Source: Lentisphaerota bacterium (GTDB lineage: Bacteria > Verrucomicrobiota > Lentisphaeria > Victivallales > Victivallaceae). From it: DNA of 64,000 nt. The notes below the pieces were generated by a model. It saw only the letters and a list, made by a program, of their open reading frames with translations. It searched no databases and had not been told where the DNA came from. Shown here piece by piece: positions 1-11,282 of this stretch. A program made the translations under genes and the position numbers. The DNA lies in contig SUWK01000004.1 in NCBI GenBank assembly GCA_015061525.1, positions 1-64,000 on the forward strand, read 5' to 3'. The stretch's first letter is position 1. The number at the start of each line of letters is the position of its first letter.

Positions 1-677
1 TCCATTAAGAATTTTTGCAAATTATTGATAATGCAAGTTTCCAATTGAGTTTCAAGATAGTCGCAGTCAGGAGACATTCCGAGAAATTCAGCGACAACGG
101 GATTTTTTATAAATTCCAACTTGTCTGCTTGATAATCTGCGGTCAGAGTTTTCATTTCAGACTTGACCGCATCAGGAGTTGTGGTTTGTAGCAGACGATA
201 ATAATATTGGCTGGAGATATTGCGCTGCAAAGTTTTTACAGACCATGCCTCGGTTGCGGCTTCTGCTGCATACCACTTTCTCGCGGCTTCATCATTGACT
301 TGCAACAGCACACGAAAGTGCGTCCAGGATAATCTTTCCAATTTTGGACTTGCCGAGTCCAAAATCTGCGGGAAGTATTTGTAAAATCGGACAAATTTGT
401 ATAACGTACTGTAATCAAATCCCTTGCCATATATTGCCGTAAGTTCGTCTGCAAGAGAAAATATAACTTTAGCACCATATTCGGCACGATTTTCATTTTG
501 GAGTTCCTCTTCGGCGATTCGTTTGCCAAGCAGCCAGTTTCGTTTGACCAAAGCAAAATTCACTGCTTTGTAAGCATAATCTTGAGCCGTATCAATAATG
601 ATTTTTGCGTCCTGCAAAAGATTTTCAGATTTTATGTAGTTTATTTCATTCCCGCCTGGCTTTATTAATTTTGTCAT
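1..677 (-). CDS. DUF1016/YhcG-type PDDEXK nuclease-family protein, N-terminal part (gene runs off the window start)
   Basis: Manual minus-strand translation from ATG at 677: MTKLIKPGGNEINYIKSENLLQDAKIIIDTAQDYAYKAVNFALVKRNWLLGKRIAEEELQNENRAE..., typical DUF1016 N-domain. Not in the ORF track because it is open at the window edge. Confidence 0.85.
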   Translation of the reverse strand, partial: MTKLIKPGGNEINYIKSENLLQDAKIIIDTAQDYAYKAVNFALVKRNWLLGKRIAEEELQNENRAEYGAKVIFSLADELTAIYGKGFDYSTLYKFVRFYKYFPQILDSASPKLERLSWTHFRVLLQVNDEAARKWYAAEAATEAWSVKTLQRNISSQYYYRLLQTTTPDAVKSEMKTLTADYQADKLEFIKNPVVAEFLGMSPDCDYLETQLETCIINNLQKFLM

Positions 678-875
678 AGTGACCTCCGTACAAACTCATA
701 TCTTCATGAGTAATATATCACGATTTTATTTTCTTTTCAAATGACAAATATCTTAAAAAATATTCTTATTCCTCACTGCTGACATACGAAAAAGAAGCCA
801 GGCTGAATCCATGCGATCAAGCTGAATAACGCAACGACAATGCCGTTCCGCAAAGATATTTTTCTTTCCAGTTGC

Positions 876-2285
876 TCATTTTCCGGACTCCAATTTTTTC
901 AAAACTTTCCGGGCTTTGGGGTAGCCGAGTTCGGCGGATTTGTGCAAGTATTTTAACGCAAGTTGACGGTTCTTGCGGACTCCGCGCCCATTGGTATAGC
1001 ATTTATACAGGGCGTAGTACGCTGACGGATGTTCCTGCTTCGCAGATTTACGGAAAAGTTTAACAGCCATTTTTTCATCAGATTCGATACCGTCATATCC
1101 ATTCAAATAGCGCAGGGCAAGATTGTATAATGCCATATCATCGTTCAAGTCAGCGGCTTTTTTCAGCCACATAATGCGCTCTGCATCCGAAATTTCAACG
1201 CCGTAATCAACTACGGCAAGTTGATTCATTGCCCATAAATCTCCAGCCACAGCTGCTTTCTTGTTCCAGAAAAATGCCTGTTGTAAATCGCGCTTGACAC
1301 CTCTTCCGTAAAAATAGCAGTTGCCTAAATTATACATTGCATCAACGTAGGGTTCTTCTGACTCCGAAGCAAGCTTGAAATATTCAAAGGCTTTGCCCAA
1401 ATCCCGCTTCACTCCTTTACCATCCTTGTAGCGGTTTCCCAATCGGTAATATGCTTTGCCATAACCAAGTTCAGCAGCTCGTAAGTAATATTTGATTGCC
1501 GTTTTGTGGCATTTTTTCACGCCATCGCCAAAAGTATAACATTCTGCCAAATTATACAATGCCACGGCATCGTCTTGTTCCGCAGAAAGTTTATACCACT
1601 TTACAGCTGCAGTATGATCCTGTTTTACCCCGGTTCCATCTGCATAACAGACGCCAAGATTGCATTGAGATTCGGCATCACCTTGCTCTGCTGCCAACAT
1701 ATAATACTTTGCAGCAAGACGCATATTTTTTCTGGTCCCGATTGCGTTGTCGTAACAACGGGCAAGATTGAATTGCGCACTCACTAATCCGGCAGCCGCA
1801 GCAATTTTATAGAAATCAACTGCCAGGGTCGGATTCTTTTCTGTTCCAATACCTTCTTCGCAGCAATGACCAAGGCGATTCACCGCAAGCGAGTTTCCCA
1901 TATTCCCGGCTTTGCGGTACAATTCCACTGCCTTGACCGGATCTGTATCAACGCCAATTCCTTCTTCGTAAAAAATACCAAGTTGGCAAATGGCGTCTTG
2001 ATCATCTTGTTCAGCGGATTTTTCATACCAGTAAAAAGCCTTGACATAATCAATTTCAGTACCACTTCCGCATTGGTAACACATAGCTAAATTGAATTGT
2101 CCGGTTGCATCGCCGGCTTCAGCAGAACGGGTGTACCAATAGAAGGCTTTTTCGTGGTCAACTTCCACACCTTCGCCTTCATCATAACTCCATGCCAAGT
2201 CGCATTGAGCATCCGCATCACCGGCTTCAGCGGCACGGATAAGTTCTGCAATATGTTTTTCAGTTTCCGGATCGTGATTCAGCAT
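876..2285 (-). CDS. Sel1-like repeat (SLR/TPR-like) protein
   Basis: Many ~36-aa repeats of type A..G.a.aq.nLg.cY..G.Gv..d...A..wy.kaAe; start placed at MLNHDPETEKH rather than the upstream M that overlaps dxs. Confidence 0.9.
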   Translation of the reverse strand: MLNHDPETEKHIAELIRAAEAGDADAQCDLAWSYDEGEGVEVDHEKAFYWYTRSAEAGDATGQFNLAMCYQCGSGTEIDYVKAFYWYEKSAEQDDQDAICQLGIFYEEGIGVDTDPVKAVELYRKAGNMGNSLAVNRLGHCCEEGIGTEKNPTLAVDFYKIAAAAGLVSAQFNLARCYDNAIGTRKNMRLAAKYYMLAAEQGDAESQCNLGVCYADGTGVKQDHTAAVKWYKLSAEQDDAVALYNLAECYTFGDGVKKCHKTAIKYYLRAAELGYGKAYYRLGNRYKDGKGVKRDLGKAFEYFKLASESEEPYVDAMYNLGNCYFYGRGVKRDLQQAFFWNKKAAVAGDLWAMNQLAVVDYGVEISDAERIMWLKKAADLNDDMALYNLALRYLNGYDGIESDEKMAVKLFRKSAKQEHPSAYYALYKCYTNGRGVRKNRQLALKYLHKSAELGYPKARKVLKKLESGK

Positions 2286-2313
2286 ATCGCAACTCCTTGA
2301 AAGGTGTAGGTTT

Positions 2314-4170
2314 TTATGAAACGACACTGTTTTCGGCACCAATTTTTTCTGCGATCGCGGCGGCGGTCAAGCCGTATTTTTCGCGGAGTTTGCCGACTTC
2401 TCCATGACCGATTATCTCATCATCGGGCCAACCGAAACCGATAATGGGAGCGTGGGCGATTCCGGCACAGCTTTCTGTCAAAGCAGAATACAAGCCGCCG
2501 GAAATAGAATGGTTTTCGATCGTGTACTGGCGGAATTTTGCCAAACTGCGGGCAAGCGTTTTATCAAACGGTTTCAGGAAGCGGGCATCGATCACGGTCG
2601 CATGAATCCCGGATTTTTCCAGAATATCGGCAGTTTCCAGTGCGGTGACAAGTTCCGCTCCGAAACTCCAGATGACGACTGCGTTTTCATCATTGCTCTG
2701 CCGGACGATCGCCGCTTTGCCAAATTCAAGCTCCGGAAATTCCGGGAAATCATACGCTTTGACGCCTCCTCTCGGATAGCGGATGACGGCAGGATGTTTC
2801 AAGTTGAGAGCAAATTCAAGATATTTTTCAACTTCCATGCAAGTCGCCGGAGCCATAACCGTCAAACCGGGAATGCTCCGCAGAAAACTGCAATTGTATA
2901 TGCCGTGATGAGTCGCACCATCTTCCACCGCCCCTGCCCGGTCGGCAGCGATCACCAGCGGAACTTTCGCCAGTACGCCGTCATGGTAGACACCATCCAG
3001 CGCCCGCTGTAAAAAGGTGTCATAAATGGCACAAACCGGACGTTTGCCGTTGGCGGCAAGTGAAGAAGCAAAAGTTACAGCGTGTTCTTCAGCGATCCCG
3101 GTATCGTAGGTGCGTTCCGGAAACTTTTCCGCAAAGTTTTTCAATCCGGTCCCCTCGAGCATCGCCGCTGAAACGGCAACTATTTCCGGATCAGCTTCAC
3201 CGAGTTTCACCATCGCATTGCCGAAGGCTTTGGAAAATCCGGGCGAGGATTCCGGCAGAGTTCCCTTTTCCGGGTCGCATCCGGCAATGCCGTGGTAACG
3301 GGTGGGATCAGCTTCAGCGAAACTGCACCCTGCCCCCTTGGAAGTTACCGCATGAAGCACCACCGGTCCGCCGGATTCTTTGAGTTGGGAAAGAACCGAA
3401 ATCAATTTCCTTAAATCATGCCCGTCCACCGGGCCGATATAACGCAACCCAAGTGTCTCAAAAAAGTTTCCCCCGGGCGGCATCAGCAATCTTTTGATGC
3501 GGTAAACGCTCCTGCGCACCAGCTGAAACAGTTTCGGACGGCGCACCAGACGGCTTTTGAAACGGTAACGGAACCGGTTGTAGAAACTGCCGGAAATAAC
3601 GCGCCCCAGATAACGGGACAAAGCTCCGACATTGCGGGAGATCGACATCTGATTGTCATTGATTATCAAAATAAGCCGTTCTTTGCCCCGGGTCGTTGAA
3701 ATATTGTTCAACGCTTCAAGGGTTCCCCCGCACCCGACACAGCCGTCACCGACAACGGCGATCACCCGCGCGCTGGAATCACTCTGCGCGGCGGCGGCAC
3801 CGAGAGCCAGAGAAAGAGCCGTTCCGGCGTGTCCGGCCGGAGCCGGATCATAGGGGGATTCCTCCGGAGCAGGGAAACCGGAAATGCCGCCGATCTTCCG
3901 CAATGAAGCAAACTTTTCCCGCCGTCCGGTGAGGATTTTATGGGCATAAGATTGGTGCCCGACATCAAAAAATATCTTCTCTTCCGGAGTGTTGAATACC
4001 CGGTGCAGAGCTATCGTCAGTTCCACTGCGCCGCAGTTGGAAGCAAGATGTCCACCGTTTTCGGCAACGGTGGAAATGATCATCTGCCGCAGCTCATCAG
4101 CAACAGTAAACAGTTCTGCTTCCGGCAGCTGCCGCAAATCAGCAGGAGAATTTATCTGATCAAGGATCAC
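2314..4170 (-). CDS. dxs: 1-deoxy-D-xylulose-5-phosphate synthase
   Basis: Full-length protein with TPP motif VVGDGCVGCGGTLEALNN and GATHHGIYNCSFLRSIPGLTVMAP region typical of DXS. Confidence 0.95.
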   Translation of the reverse strand: MILDQINSPADLRQLPEAELFTVADELRQMIISTVAENGGHLASNCGAVELTIALHRVFNTPEEKIFFDVGHQSYAHKILTGRREKFASLRKIGGISGFPAPEESPYDPAPAGHAGTALSLALGAAAAQSDSSARVIAVVGDGCVGCGGTLEALNNISTTRGKERLILIINDNQMSISRNVGALSRYLGRVISGSFYNRFRYRFKSRLVRRPKLFQLVRRSVYRIKRLLMPPGGNFFETLGLRYIGPVDGHDLRKLISVLSQLKESGGPVVLHAVTSKGAGCSFAEADPTRYHGIAGCDPEKGTLPESSPGFSKAFGNAMVKLGEADPEIVAVSAAMLEGTGLKNFAEKFPERTYDTGIAEEHAVTFASSLAANGKRPVCAIYDTFLQRALDGVYHDGVLAKVPLVIAADRAGAVEDGATHHGIYNCSFLRSIPGLTVMAPATCMEVEKYLEFALNLKHPAVIRYPRGGVKAYDFPEFPELEFGKAAIVRQSNDENAVVIWSFGAELVTALETADILEKSGIHATVIDARFLKPFDKTLARSLAKFRQYTIENHSISGGLYSALTESCAGIAHAPIIGFGWPDDEIIGHGEVGKLREKYGLTAAAIAEKIGAENSVVS

Positions 4171-4177
4171 AGCAAAA

Positions 4178-4873
4178 TTACTTCTTTTTGGTCAATCCGC
4201 CAAAACGGCGGTCACGGGAGGCGAAGTTTTCCAGAGCCTTTGCCAGTTCCTCTTTGCCGAAGTCCGGCCAGTAGACCGGAGTAACGTAGAGTTCAGAGTA
4301 GGAAAGCTGCCACAAAAGGAAGTTGCTGATACGCATTTCTCCACTGGTACGGATCATCATATCCGGATCGGGAATGTCCGGGGCATAGAGGTAATTGCGG
4401 AACTCTTCTTCAGTCAGGGGTTCATCGCTTTTCCGCTCTTTGAGCATCTTATTCATCGCATCGATCATCTCGGCGCGGCCGCCGTAGCTCAACGCGATAT
4501 TCAAAGTGAAACCGTCATTTTTTGCCGTGGCATCGATAGCTTTCTGTAAAGCGGTGCGGGAAATCAGCGGCAAATCGGAAGTACGGCCGATGGTGCGCAA
4601 ACGAACATTGTTTTTCATCATTTCAGGGAGCATATCGGTAGTAAATTCCCGGATCAGCTCCATAAGCACGCGAACTTCGTCAGCCGGACGCTTCCAGTTT
4701 TCGGTACTGAAGGCGTAAACCGTCAGATACTTGATCCCGAATTCTCTGGCAGCCTCCACGACTTTTGCGATATTTTTCGCTCCGGCGCGATGCCCGTCGC
4801 TGCGGGTAAGCCCGCGTTCCTGTGCCCAGCGTCCGTTGCCATCCATAATAATTGCCAAATGTTGTACCGGCAT
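4178..4873 (-). CDS. uppS: Isoprenyl transferase (undecaprenyl diphosphate synthase)
   Basis: HLAIIMDGNGRWAQERGLTRSDGHRAGAKN and the IRTSGEMRISNFLLWQLSYSELY motif. Confidence 0.96.
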   Translation of the reverse strand: MPVQHLAIIMDGNGRWAQERGLTRSDGHRAGAKNIAKVVEAAREFGIKYLTVYAFSTENWKRPADEVRVLMELIREFTTDMLPEMMKNNVRLRTIGRTSDLPLISRTALQKAIDATAKNDGFTLNIALSYGGRAEMIDAMNKMLKERKSDEPLTEEEFRNYLYAPDIPDPDMMIRTSGEMRISNFLLWQLSYSELYVTPVYWPDFGKEELAKALENFASRDRRFGGLTKKK

Positions 4874-5093
4874 GATTTTTCTCCATAGTTTTGATTATTG
4901 AAATAAATCTTCCGCGTAAAATACCACACAAATTTTAATTTGTCAAGGGAAAATATTGTCAACTGCTGCAGCTTTTGTCTTTATCGGCAGAAAAATCAGT
5001 TTTTTTGCTTCATCATACTTGCAAAAACAGCAATACAGTGTTATATTCTCCTGATGATAGAAATGTTCAACACCAAACTATACAGGTCAGATT

Positions 5094-5636
5094 ATGGCAA
5101 TTACACCGAAACTCACGGTTCTCTTTGAGAAGCTCCGCGGTCAGACATTTGAGCTGGACAAGGATACCCTCTCCATCGGCCGTAAAGATGAAATGGATAT
5201 CACCCTTAAAGACGGCAGTGTCAGCGGACATCATGCCGATATTTTCCGCACAGAACAGGATGGAGAAGTCAAATACCTCCTCCGCGACAACGGCAGTACC
5301 AACGGAACCAAGGTCAACAACCAGCCGGTCACTGAACATGTACTCTGTAATTCCGACTTGATCACCTTCGGCAATGTCGAAGTCCTCTTTGACGGAGAAC
5401 AGAATGCCGCAGACGGCACTTCGGAATTCACTCACCTGACTCATACCATCGACATCAGTTCACTGGAAAAAAACACTACTGCTCCGCAGGTACTGACCAA
5501 CTTCAATCCGTTGAGTGTCAAAGAAGCGCAAAAAGAAGCCATGTTCAAGCGCAGTCTGCTGATCACTCTCGGACTGATTGCGATCGGTCTGTTTTCTCTG
5601 GTAGTTCTGGTGCTGGTGAAGATCCTCTCCAAGTAA
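5094..5636 (+). CDS. FHA-domain protein with C-terminal transmembrane helix
   Basis: SIGRKDEMDITLKDGSVSGHHADIF...DNGSTNGTKVN forkhead-associated motif; hydrophobic C-terminus. Confidence 0.85.
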   Translation: MAITPKLTVLFEKLRGQTFELDKDTLSIGRKDEMDITLKDGSVSGHHADIFRTEQDGEVKYLLRDNGSTNGTKVNNQPVTEHVLCNSDLITFGNVEVLFDGEQNAADGTSEFTHLTHTIDISSLEKNTTAPQVLTNFNPLSVKEAQKEAMFKRSLLITLGLIAIGLFSLVVLVLVKILSK

Positions 5637-5719
5637 ACAAAAGATTTTTCCGCACAAGTTTACTGCACTGGATAATTCCCGTACTGAATTTCATTTACTT
5701 TCAAACCATCTTCTGATAT

Positions 5720-7753
5720 ATGAAACAGGATCAATCCAATAGCAAAGATTTTCCGCAGCAGCAGCCCGGATCGAAAAAAACTCCGCCGCGCAGCAACGCT
5801 TATGTTGCCGTGTGGGTGGTGATCTTCATCATCCTCGGCATACTGTTGTTTTTTAAAGACCACAACAACATCCAGAGCCGGGAAATAACCCAGTCCCAGT
5901 TTGAAAAATTCGTTTTTGAAGACAATGCGGTTGCGACCGCCCGTCTCACTCCGGACGGCGACGGGATTTTCAAGGTCGAAGGTGAATTTAAAACCGGTCA
6001 GAAACCGGTCAACTCTCCGGAAGCCTACAGCTGCCGGATTTTGATGAACAACAATCTTGCCGAAAAACTGCCCGGATTCTGCAAAATGGAGATAAAAACC
6101 GACAATGCCGGTTTCTGGAACTTCATTCTTGCCAGCATCCTGCCGGTGATCCTCATTATCGTGGTCATCTACTTTATCTCCATGAGACAGATGCGGATGA
6201 ACGGCAGAGGTGCGATGGATTTCGGCCGCAGTAAAGCGCGGATGATCCCGCCCAATGAACTCAATGTCCACTTTTCCGATGTCGCCGGAGCCGATGAAGC
6301 CAAAGAGGAGATTATGGAGATCGTTGAATATCTCCGCGATCCGCTGCGCTTCCAGTTGGTCGGCGGACGCATTCCCAAAGGCTGTCTTTTAGTCGGAAGT
6401 CCAGGTACCGGAAAAACTTTGATGGCAAAGGCGGTCGCCTGCGAAGCCGGTGTTCCATTCTTCTCCATCAGCGGTTCCGACTTCGTGGAGATGTTCGTCG
6501 GTGTCGGTGCCAGCCGAGTCCGCGATATGTTTGAACAGGCAAGAAAAAATATGCCCTGCCTGATTTTTATCGATGAAATCGATGCCGTTGGCCGTTCCCG
6601 CTTCTCCGGCTGGGGCGGCGGTCACGATGAAAGAGAACAGACCCTCAACGCCATGCTCGTTGAGATGGATGGACTGGAGAGCAGCAACGGAGTCATCGTT
6701 CTTGCCGCGACCAACCGTCCCGATGTCCTCGATCCGGCATTGCTGCGTCCCGGACGCTTCGACCGTCAGGTGGTAATGGATCTGCCTGACATCCGCGGCA
6801 GACGGCAGATACTTGATGTCCATGTCAAAAAAATCAAAACCGCTCCCGATGTCGATCTCGATGTGGTCGCCCGTGCCACCCCCGGATTCAGCGGCGCTGA
6901 ACTGGCAAATCTGTGCAATGAAGCCGCCCTTCTTGCCGCACGGCGCGGCCACGAAGAGGTCATTCAAGCCGATATGGAAGAGGCCCGCGACAAGGTCAGT
7001 TACGGTACCGAACGCCGCAGCCGCAAAATCAATGACCGGGAACGCCGCGTTACCGCCTTCCACGAAGCCGGTCACACGCTGGTCGCATTGCACAATGAAT
7101 ACTGCGTACCGGTTCATAAAGTCACCATAATCCCGCGCGGACAGGCTGCTCTCGGTGCAACCTTTATGATACCCAAAGAAGACACCTATTTGCGCACCAG
7201 ACGCGAACTTATGGCTGACATGGATATGAGCATCGGCGGCAGAGTCGCCGAAGAGATCATTTTTGATGATATTTCCACCGGAGCATCGGCGGACATCCAG
7301 CACATGACCGCCATTGCACGGCGCATGGTCTGTATGTTCGGCATGAGCGAAAAACTCGGCAATGTCAAGCTGGGCGATTTCACCAGTCACCCGCATTTGC
7401 GTATCGACGGTCCGCCGCCGGAAGGTATTTCCAACGAAACCGAACGCGAAATCGACCTCGAAGTACGCCGCCTCATCAATGAAGCGACCGACCGTACCCG
7501 GAATATCTTGAGTACACACCGCGATCAATTGGAAAAAATCGCTGAAGCTCTCTTGGAAAAAGAGACCCTTTCCATCGCCGAACTGTATGATCTGCTCGGC
7601 ATGAAGCAGGAGGAATCTGTGGAAAACGCTGATAAAGCATCCGATGCTCCGGCATCCGATGCCCCTGAAACTTGTCAGGAGGAGTCAGCAGAGTTTTCCC
7701 AAGGTACAACTGAAACTGTCAGCGACAGTGATGGAAACAATTCCGATGCTTGA
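5720..7753 (+). CDS. ftsH: ATP-dependent zinc metalloprotease FtsH
   Basis: Walker A GSPGTGKT, Walker [37 protein letters not shown] zinc motif. Confidence 0.97.
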   Translation: MKQDQSNSKDFPQQQPGSKKTPPRSNAYVAVWVVIFIILGILLFFKDHNNIQSREITQSQFEKFVFEDNAVATARLTPDGDGIFKVEGEFKTGQKPVNSPEAYSCRILMNNNLAEKLPGFCKMEIKTDNAGFWNFILASILPVILIIVVIYFISMRQMRMNGRGAMDFGRSKARMIPPNELNVHFSDVAGADEAKEEIMEIVEYLRDPLRFQLVGGRIPKGCLLVGSPGTGKTLMAKAVACEAGVPFFSISGSDFVEMFVGVGASRVRDMFEQARKNMPCLIFIDEIDAVGRSRFSGWGGGHDEREQTLNAMLVEMDGLESSNGVIVLAATNRPDVLDPALLRPGRFDRQVVMDLPDIRGRRQILDVHVKKIKTAPDVDLDVVARATPGFSGAELANLCNEAALLAARRGHEEVIQADMEEARDKVSYGTERRSRKINDRERRVTAFHEAGHTLVALHNEYCVPVHKVTIIPRGQAALGATFMIPKEDTYLRTRRELMADMDMSIGGRVAEEIIFDDISTGASADIQHMTAIARRMVCMFGMSEKLGNVKLGDFTSHPHLRIDGPPPEGISNETEREIDLEVRRLINEATDRTRNILSTHRDQLEKIAEALLEKETLSIAELYDLLGMKQEESVENADKASDAPASDAPETCQEESAEFSQGTTETVSDSDGNNSDA

Positions 7754-8048
7754 AAATTGCATCAGTGAAGTCGCTTGCGGTGTACGGATAAAACTTCACG
7801 TACACCCGGGCGCCAAGCGCAACGGAATATCCGGTTTCTTCGGAGATTCGATCAAGTTTGATCTGCAAACCCCGCCGGTTGACGGCAAGGCAAATGCGGC
7901 ACTGCTTAAAATTCTGGCAAAAATGCTCAAATGCTCCAAAAGTTCGATCGATCTTGTCTCCGGAGAAAGCTCCCGTGATAAAATTTTGGAAATCAGAGGG
8001 TTCAATAAAGACTCCCTCATCAAAATATTGAATGATAACACATTATGA
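7731..8048 (+). CDS. DUF167/YggU family protein
   Basis: VRIKLHVHPGAKRNGISGF...PPVDGKANAALLKILAK...SGESSRDKILEI; start METIPML overlaps ftsH stop. Confidence 0.88.
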   Translation: METIPMLENCISEVACGVRIKLHVHPGAKRNGISGFFGDSIKFDLQTPPVDGKANAALLKILAKMLKCSKSSIDLVSGESSRDKILEIRGFNKDSLIKILNDNTL

Positions 8049-9262
8049 AAGAGAAACAGAAAGTTGTAATTTTTCTTGCCGACGGAATGGCGGATGATCC
8101 GCAGGAATCCCTCAATGGCAAAACGCCGCTCGAATTTGCAAACACCCCCGGCATGGATGAGATCGCCCGTACCGGCATCAACGGTTCATTTCGCACCCTG
8201 CCCCCCGGCTTGCCCACCTCATCGGATGTGGCGAACATGTCGGTTCTGGGGTTTCAGCCGGAACACAACTACCCCGGACGCGGTCCCATTGAAGCAGTAA
8301 GTCAGGGTATTGAACTTGCCCCCGGAGATGTGGCATGGCGGTGCAATCTGGTCTATGTTTCAGATGACGGGATTTTGAAAGATTATTCAGCCGGACACAT
8401 CAGCGATGCCGATGCGGCAGAATTGATGGCAGCATTGAAAGCGGAATTTGATTCACCGCAAGTAACCTTTCACAGCGGAGTGAGCTACCGCAATCTTCTG
8501 GTGCTTCACGGCAGAGAATTTTCTGCTGATGTCGATTACTTCAAGCCGGATTCATCACAGGATCTGCCGCTTGCCGGGCTCCGTCTCTCCCCGGCAAAAG
8601 ATACCGCTGAAGCCCGGCATACGGTGGATTTTCTGATCGATCTGGAAGAACGCGCTGCCAGATTTCTTGCCGGTCATCCGCTCAATGCCGGAAAATCCGC
8701 CCCCGCCAACCGGATCTGGCCGTGGAGCCCTGGATACCGTCCGGAAATCGCGGACTTTTCCAAACTTTACTGCGGCAGAACCGGAGCGGTCATCAGCGCA
8801 GTCGATGTGATCAAAGGCATCGGGATTTGCAGCAATATGGAAGTCATCGAAGTTCCCGGCGCGACCGGATTTCTTGACACCAATTATGCCGGCAAGGTCA
8901 ATGCCGCATTGGAAGCATTGAAAAAACATGATCTGGTCTATCTCCACGTTGAAGCAATCGACGAATGTTCCCACATGGGCGATTTGAAGCTCAAACTTCA
9001 GGCGATCGAAGAATTCGATGCAAAAATAGTTATGCCGGTATTGGAAGCTCTCCGCGGAAAGAATGTGAATTTTGCCGTCCTGCCCGACCATCCGGTTCCG
9101 GTAAAACTGCGTCAGCACACCACCACGCCGGTGCCGCTGGCGATCTGCGGTCCGGAGTTCAAAGCGGACAATATCACTTCGTTCAGCGAACAATTGTCCC
9201 CCAAAGGTGAACTTGGACTGTTGAGCAGAGATGAACTTGTCCGCAAACTGCTGGGAATTTGA
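8045..9262 (+). CDS. apgM: Cofactor-independent phosphoglycerate mutase, ApgM-type
   Basis: VVIFLADGMADDPQESLNGKTPLEFANTPGMDEIARTG and PTSSDVANMSVLGF motifs. Confidence 0.9.
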   Translation: MKEKQKVVIFLADGMADDPQESLNGKTPLEFANTPGMDEIARTGINGSFRTLPPGLPTSSDVANMSVLGFQPEHNYPGRGPIEAVSQGIELAPGDVAWRCNLVYVSDDGILKDYSAGHISDADAAELMAALKAEFDSPQVTFHSGVSYRNLLVLHGREFSADVDYFKPDSSQDLPLAGLRLSPAKDTAEARHTVDFLIDLEERAARFLAGHPLNAGKSAPANRIWPWSPGYRPEIADFSKLYCGRTGAVISAVDVIKGIGICSNMEVIEVPGATGFLDTNYAGKVNAALEALKKHDLVYLHVEAIDECSHMGDLKLKLQAIEEFDAKIVMPVLEALRGKNVNFAVLPDHPVPVKLRQHTTTPVPLAICGPEFKADNITSFSEQLSPKGELGLLSRDELVRKLLGI

Positions 9263-9265
9263 AAA

Positions 9266-9745
9266 ATGGGGCAAATTCCGGTCTCCGCACTTGAAAAAGC
9301 GATGAAAATATTGGACCGCCGCGCCTGTTCGGCAGCGGAACTGCGTTCAAAACTGTTTCAGGCGGGATTTCCGGAAGATGAGGTCAGCTGCGCGGTGGAA
9401 GAGTGTAAACGCCGCCGCTTTATCGACGATACTCTGCTTGCAGAGGACTATACTACCTTACTTCGGATGCGCAACACCGGCAGCCGGGTGATAAGACAGA
9501 AGCTCGTCAGGCGGGGCTTGGCAGCGGAGATCATTGATTCAGCGTTGCCGGAGGAAAATTCCCCGGCGGCGGAACGCGAAGCTGCCCTCCGGGCATTGGA
9601 TTACAAATGGCGGCTGCTGTCACGGGAAAGTGATTTGCGCAAAAAGCGGGAAAAAGCATTCCGTTACCTTGCCGGACGCGGTTTTCCCTCCGGTTTGATT
9701 TTTGATTTGCTCAATGAAAAATGCCGCAGCAATGAAGAATATTAA
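9266..9745 (+). CDS. recX: Regulatory protein RecX
   Basis: Length and repeats: AMKILDRRACSAAELRSKLFQAGFPEDEVSCAVEECKRRRFIDDTLLAEDY. Confidence 0.8.
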   Translation: MGQIPVSALEKAMKILDRRACSAAELRSKLFQAGFPEDEVSCAVEECKRRRFIDDTLLAEDYTTLLRMRNTGSRVIRQKLVRRGLAAEIIDSALPEENSPAAEREAALRALDYKWRLLSRESDLRKKREKAFRYLAGRGFPSGLIFDLLNEKCRSNEEY

Positions 9746-9822
9746 AAAAATTCTTGAACAGCAATCAAATTGGTGATATATTATATTATATTACAATTGT
9801 TTTTTAACAGGGGAAATGAAAT

Positions 9823-11271
9823 ATGAAATTGTTTTTGCTCGGTTTACTGATTCTGGTTTGCGGTTACTTTCTCTATGGGAAAATAATTGAAAAGATCTTC
9901 GGACCGGATGACCGGGAGGTCCCGGCAAAGAAAAATTATGACGGATTGGACTATCTGGTATTGCCGGATTGGAAAAATAAACTCATTCAACTGCTCAATA
10001 TCGCCGGTGTAGGCCCGGTGATCGGGGTTATCATCGGCATAAAATTCGGAGAGATCGTCTTTCTGCTCATCCCGATCGGCTGTATCCTTGCCGGAGCTGT
10101 TCACGACTTCACTGCCGGAATGATGTCATTGCGCAATGAAGGAGCCAATCTCACCGGATTGATAAAACTCACCACCGGCAAAAAGGTCTATATCATATTT
10201 TCCCTGTTTCTGATCATCGCATTGCTGCTGGTCGTGGCAGTATTCATCACCACTCCGGCGCAGCTGCTTGCCGGTCTTTTGCAGTGTAAATACGGTCTTA
10301 TCGGCAGTGTTATTGCCATATTCATCTACTATGTTGCGGCAACCTTGTTTCCGGTGGACAAGATCATCGGCAGAGTTTATCCGCTTTTCGGCGGCTTGCT
10401 GTTGCTTGGAACGGTGATACTTTTCGGCAAACTGATGTACGAAAGTTTTGCCGATTCCTCGCTGCTGGTCGAAAGCACCGGCTTCAAACAGGGCAAATTC
10501 ACCAGTCCGGTCATACCGATGCTTTTTGTTACGATCGCCTGCGGAATACTTTCCGGATTCCATGCGACACAGGCGCCGATCGTGGCACGAACGATGTCCA
10601 GTGAACATCAGGCGCGCGGAGTCTTTTTCGGCATGATGACCCTCGAAGGCTTCATCGCCATGGTCTGGTCAGCAGGTGCGATGGCGGTCTATAACCGCGC
10701 GCCGGAATGGATGGGTAAAAATGCCACGATGGTACTGCACAAAATAACCTCTGACTTCCTCGGCAGCAATCTGGCACTCGTAGTTGTTTTGAGTGTGATA
10801 ATCCTTGCCATTACCAGCGGAGATACGGCGATGCGCAGTTTGCGTCTCAGTCTGGCGGAAATGTTCAGACTCAATCAGAAACCGATCACCAACCGCCTTT
10901 TGATAACAGTCCCGCTGATTGTGGTTGTCTCCCTGCTTCTGGTGTGGAGCAACGTCAACAGCAAAAGTTTCAATATGCTGTGGAACTATTTTGCCTGGAG
11001 CAATCAGGTGATGGCGGTATTCACCTTTATCGCCGGAACGGTCTATCTTGCTTCGCGCAATAAACCAAGCATGGTTACAGCTTTGCCGGGAATGTTCATC
11101 ACTTTTGTTGTGACCAGCTACATTTTGTGGATTTCTCCGGAACACGGAGGACCGGTCGGATTCGGACTGGAACTTCCCTATGCTTACATGGCAGCCGGTT
11201 TCGTCGCAATCGTAGTTTTTGTCTGGGCAATCATGCACGGCAAAGAGAATTCCGGAAAATTTGAAAAATAA
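9823..11271 (+). CDS. CstA-like carbon starvation/peptide carrier (short form)
   Basis: Multi-pass protein; GPVIGVIIG, GAVHDFTAGMMSLRNEG, FHATQAPIVARTM resemble the CstA family. Confidence 0.85.
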   Translation: MKLFLLGLLILVCGYFLYGKIIEKIFGPDDREVPAKKNYDGLDYLVLPDWKNKLIQLLNIAGVGPVIGVIIGIKFGEIVFLLIPIGCILAGAVHDFTAGMMSLRNEGANLTGLIKLTTGKKVYIIFSLFLIIALLLVVAVFITTPAQLLAGLLQCKYGLIGSVIAIFIYYVAATLFPVDKIIGRVYPLFGGLLLLGTVILFGKLMYESFADSSLLVESTGFKQGKFTSPVIPMLFVTIACGILSGFHATQAPIVARTMSSEHQARGVFFGMMTLEGFIAMVWSAGAMAVYNRAPEWMGKNATMVLHKITSDFLGSNLALVVVLSVIILAITSGDTAMRSLRLSLAEMFRLNQKPITNRLLITVPLIVVVSLLLVWSNVNSKSFNMLWNYFAWSNQVMAVFTFIAGTVYLASRNKPSMVTALPGMFITFVVTSYILWISPEHGGPVGFGLELPYAYMAAGFVAIVVFVWAIMHGKENSGKFEK

Positions 11272-11282
11272 CAGTTGATACA

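Noticed and set aside
236-556. 106-aa minus-strand ORF
   Set aside because: Out-of-frame with the DUF1016/YhcG gene that covers 1-677.
6389-7528. 379-aa minus-strand ORF
   Set aside because: Antisense shadow of ftsH.
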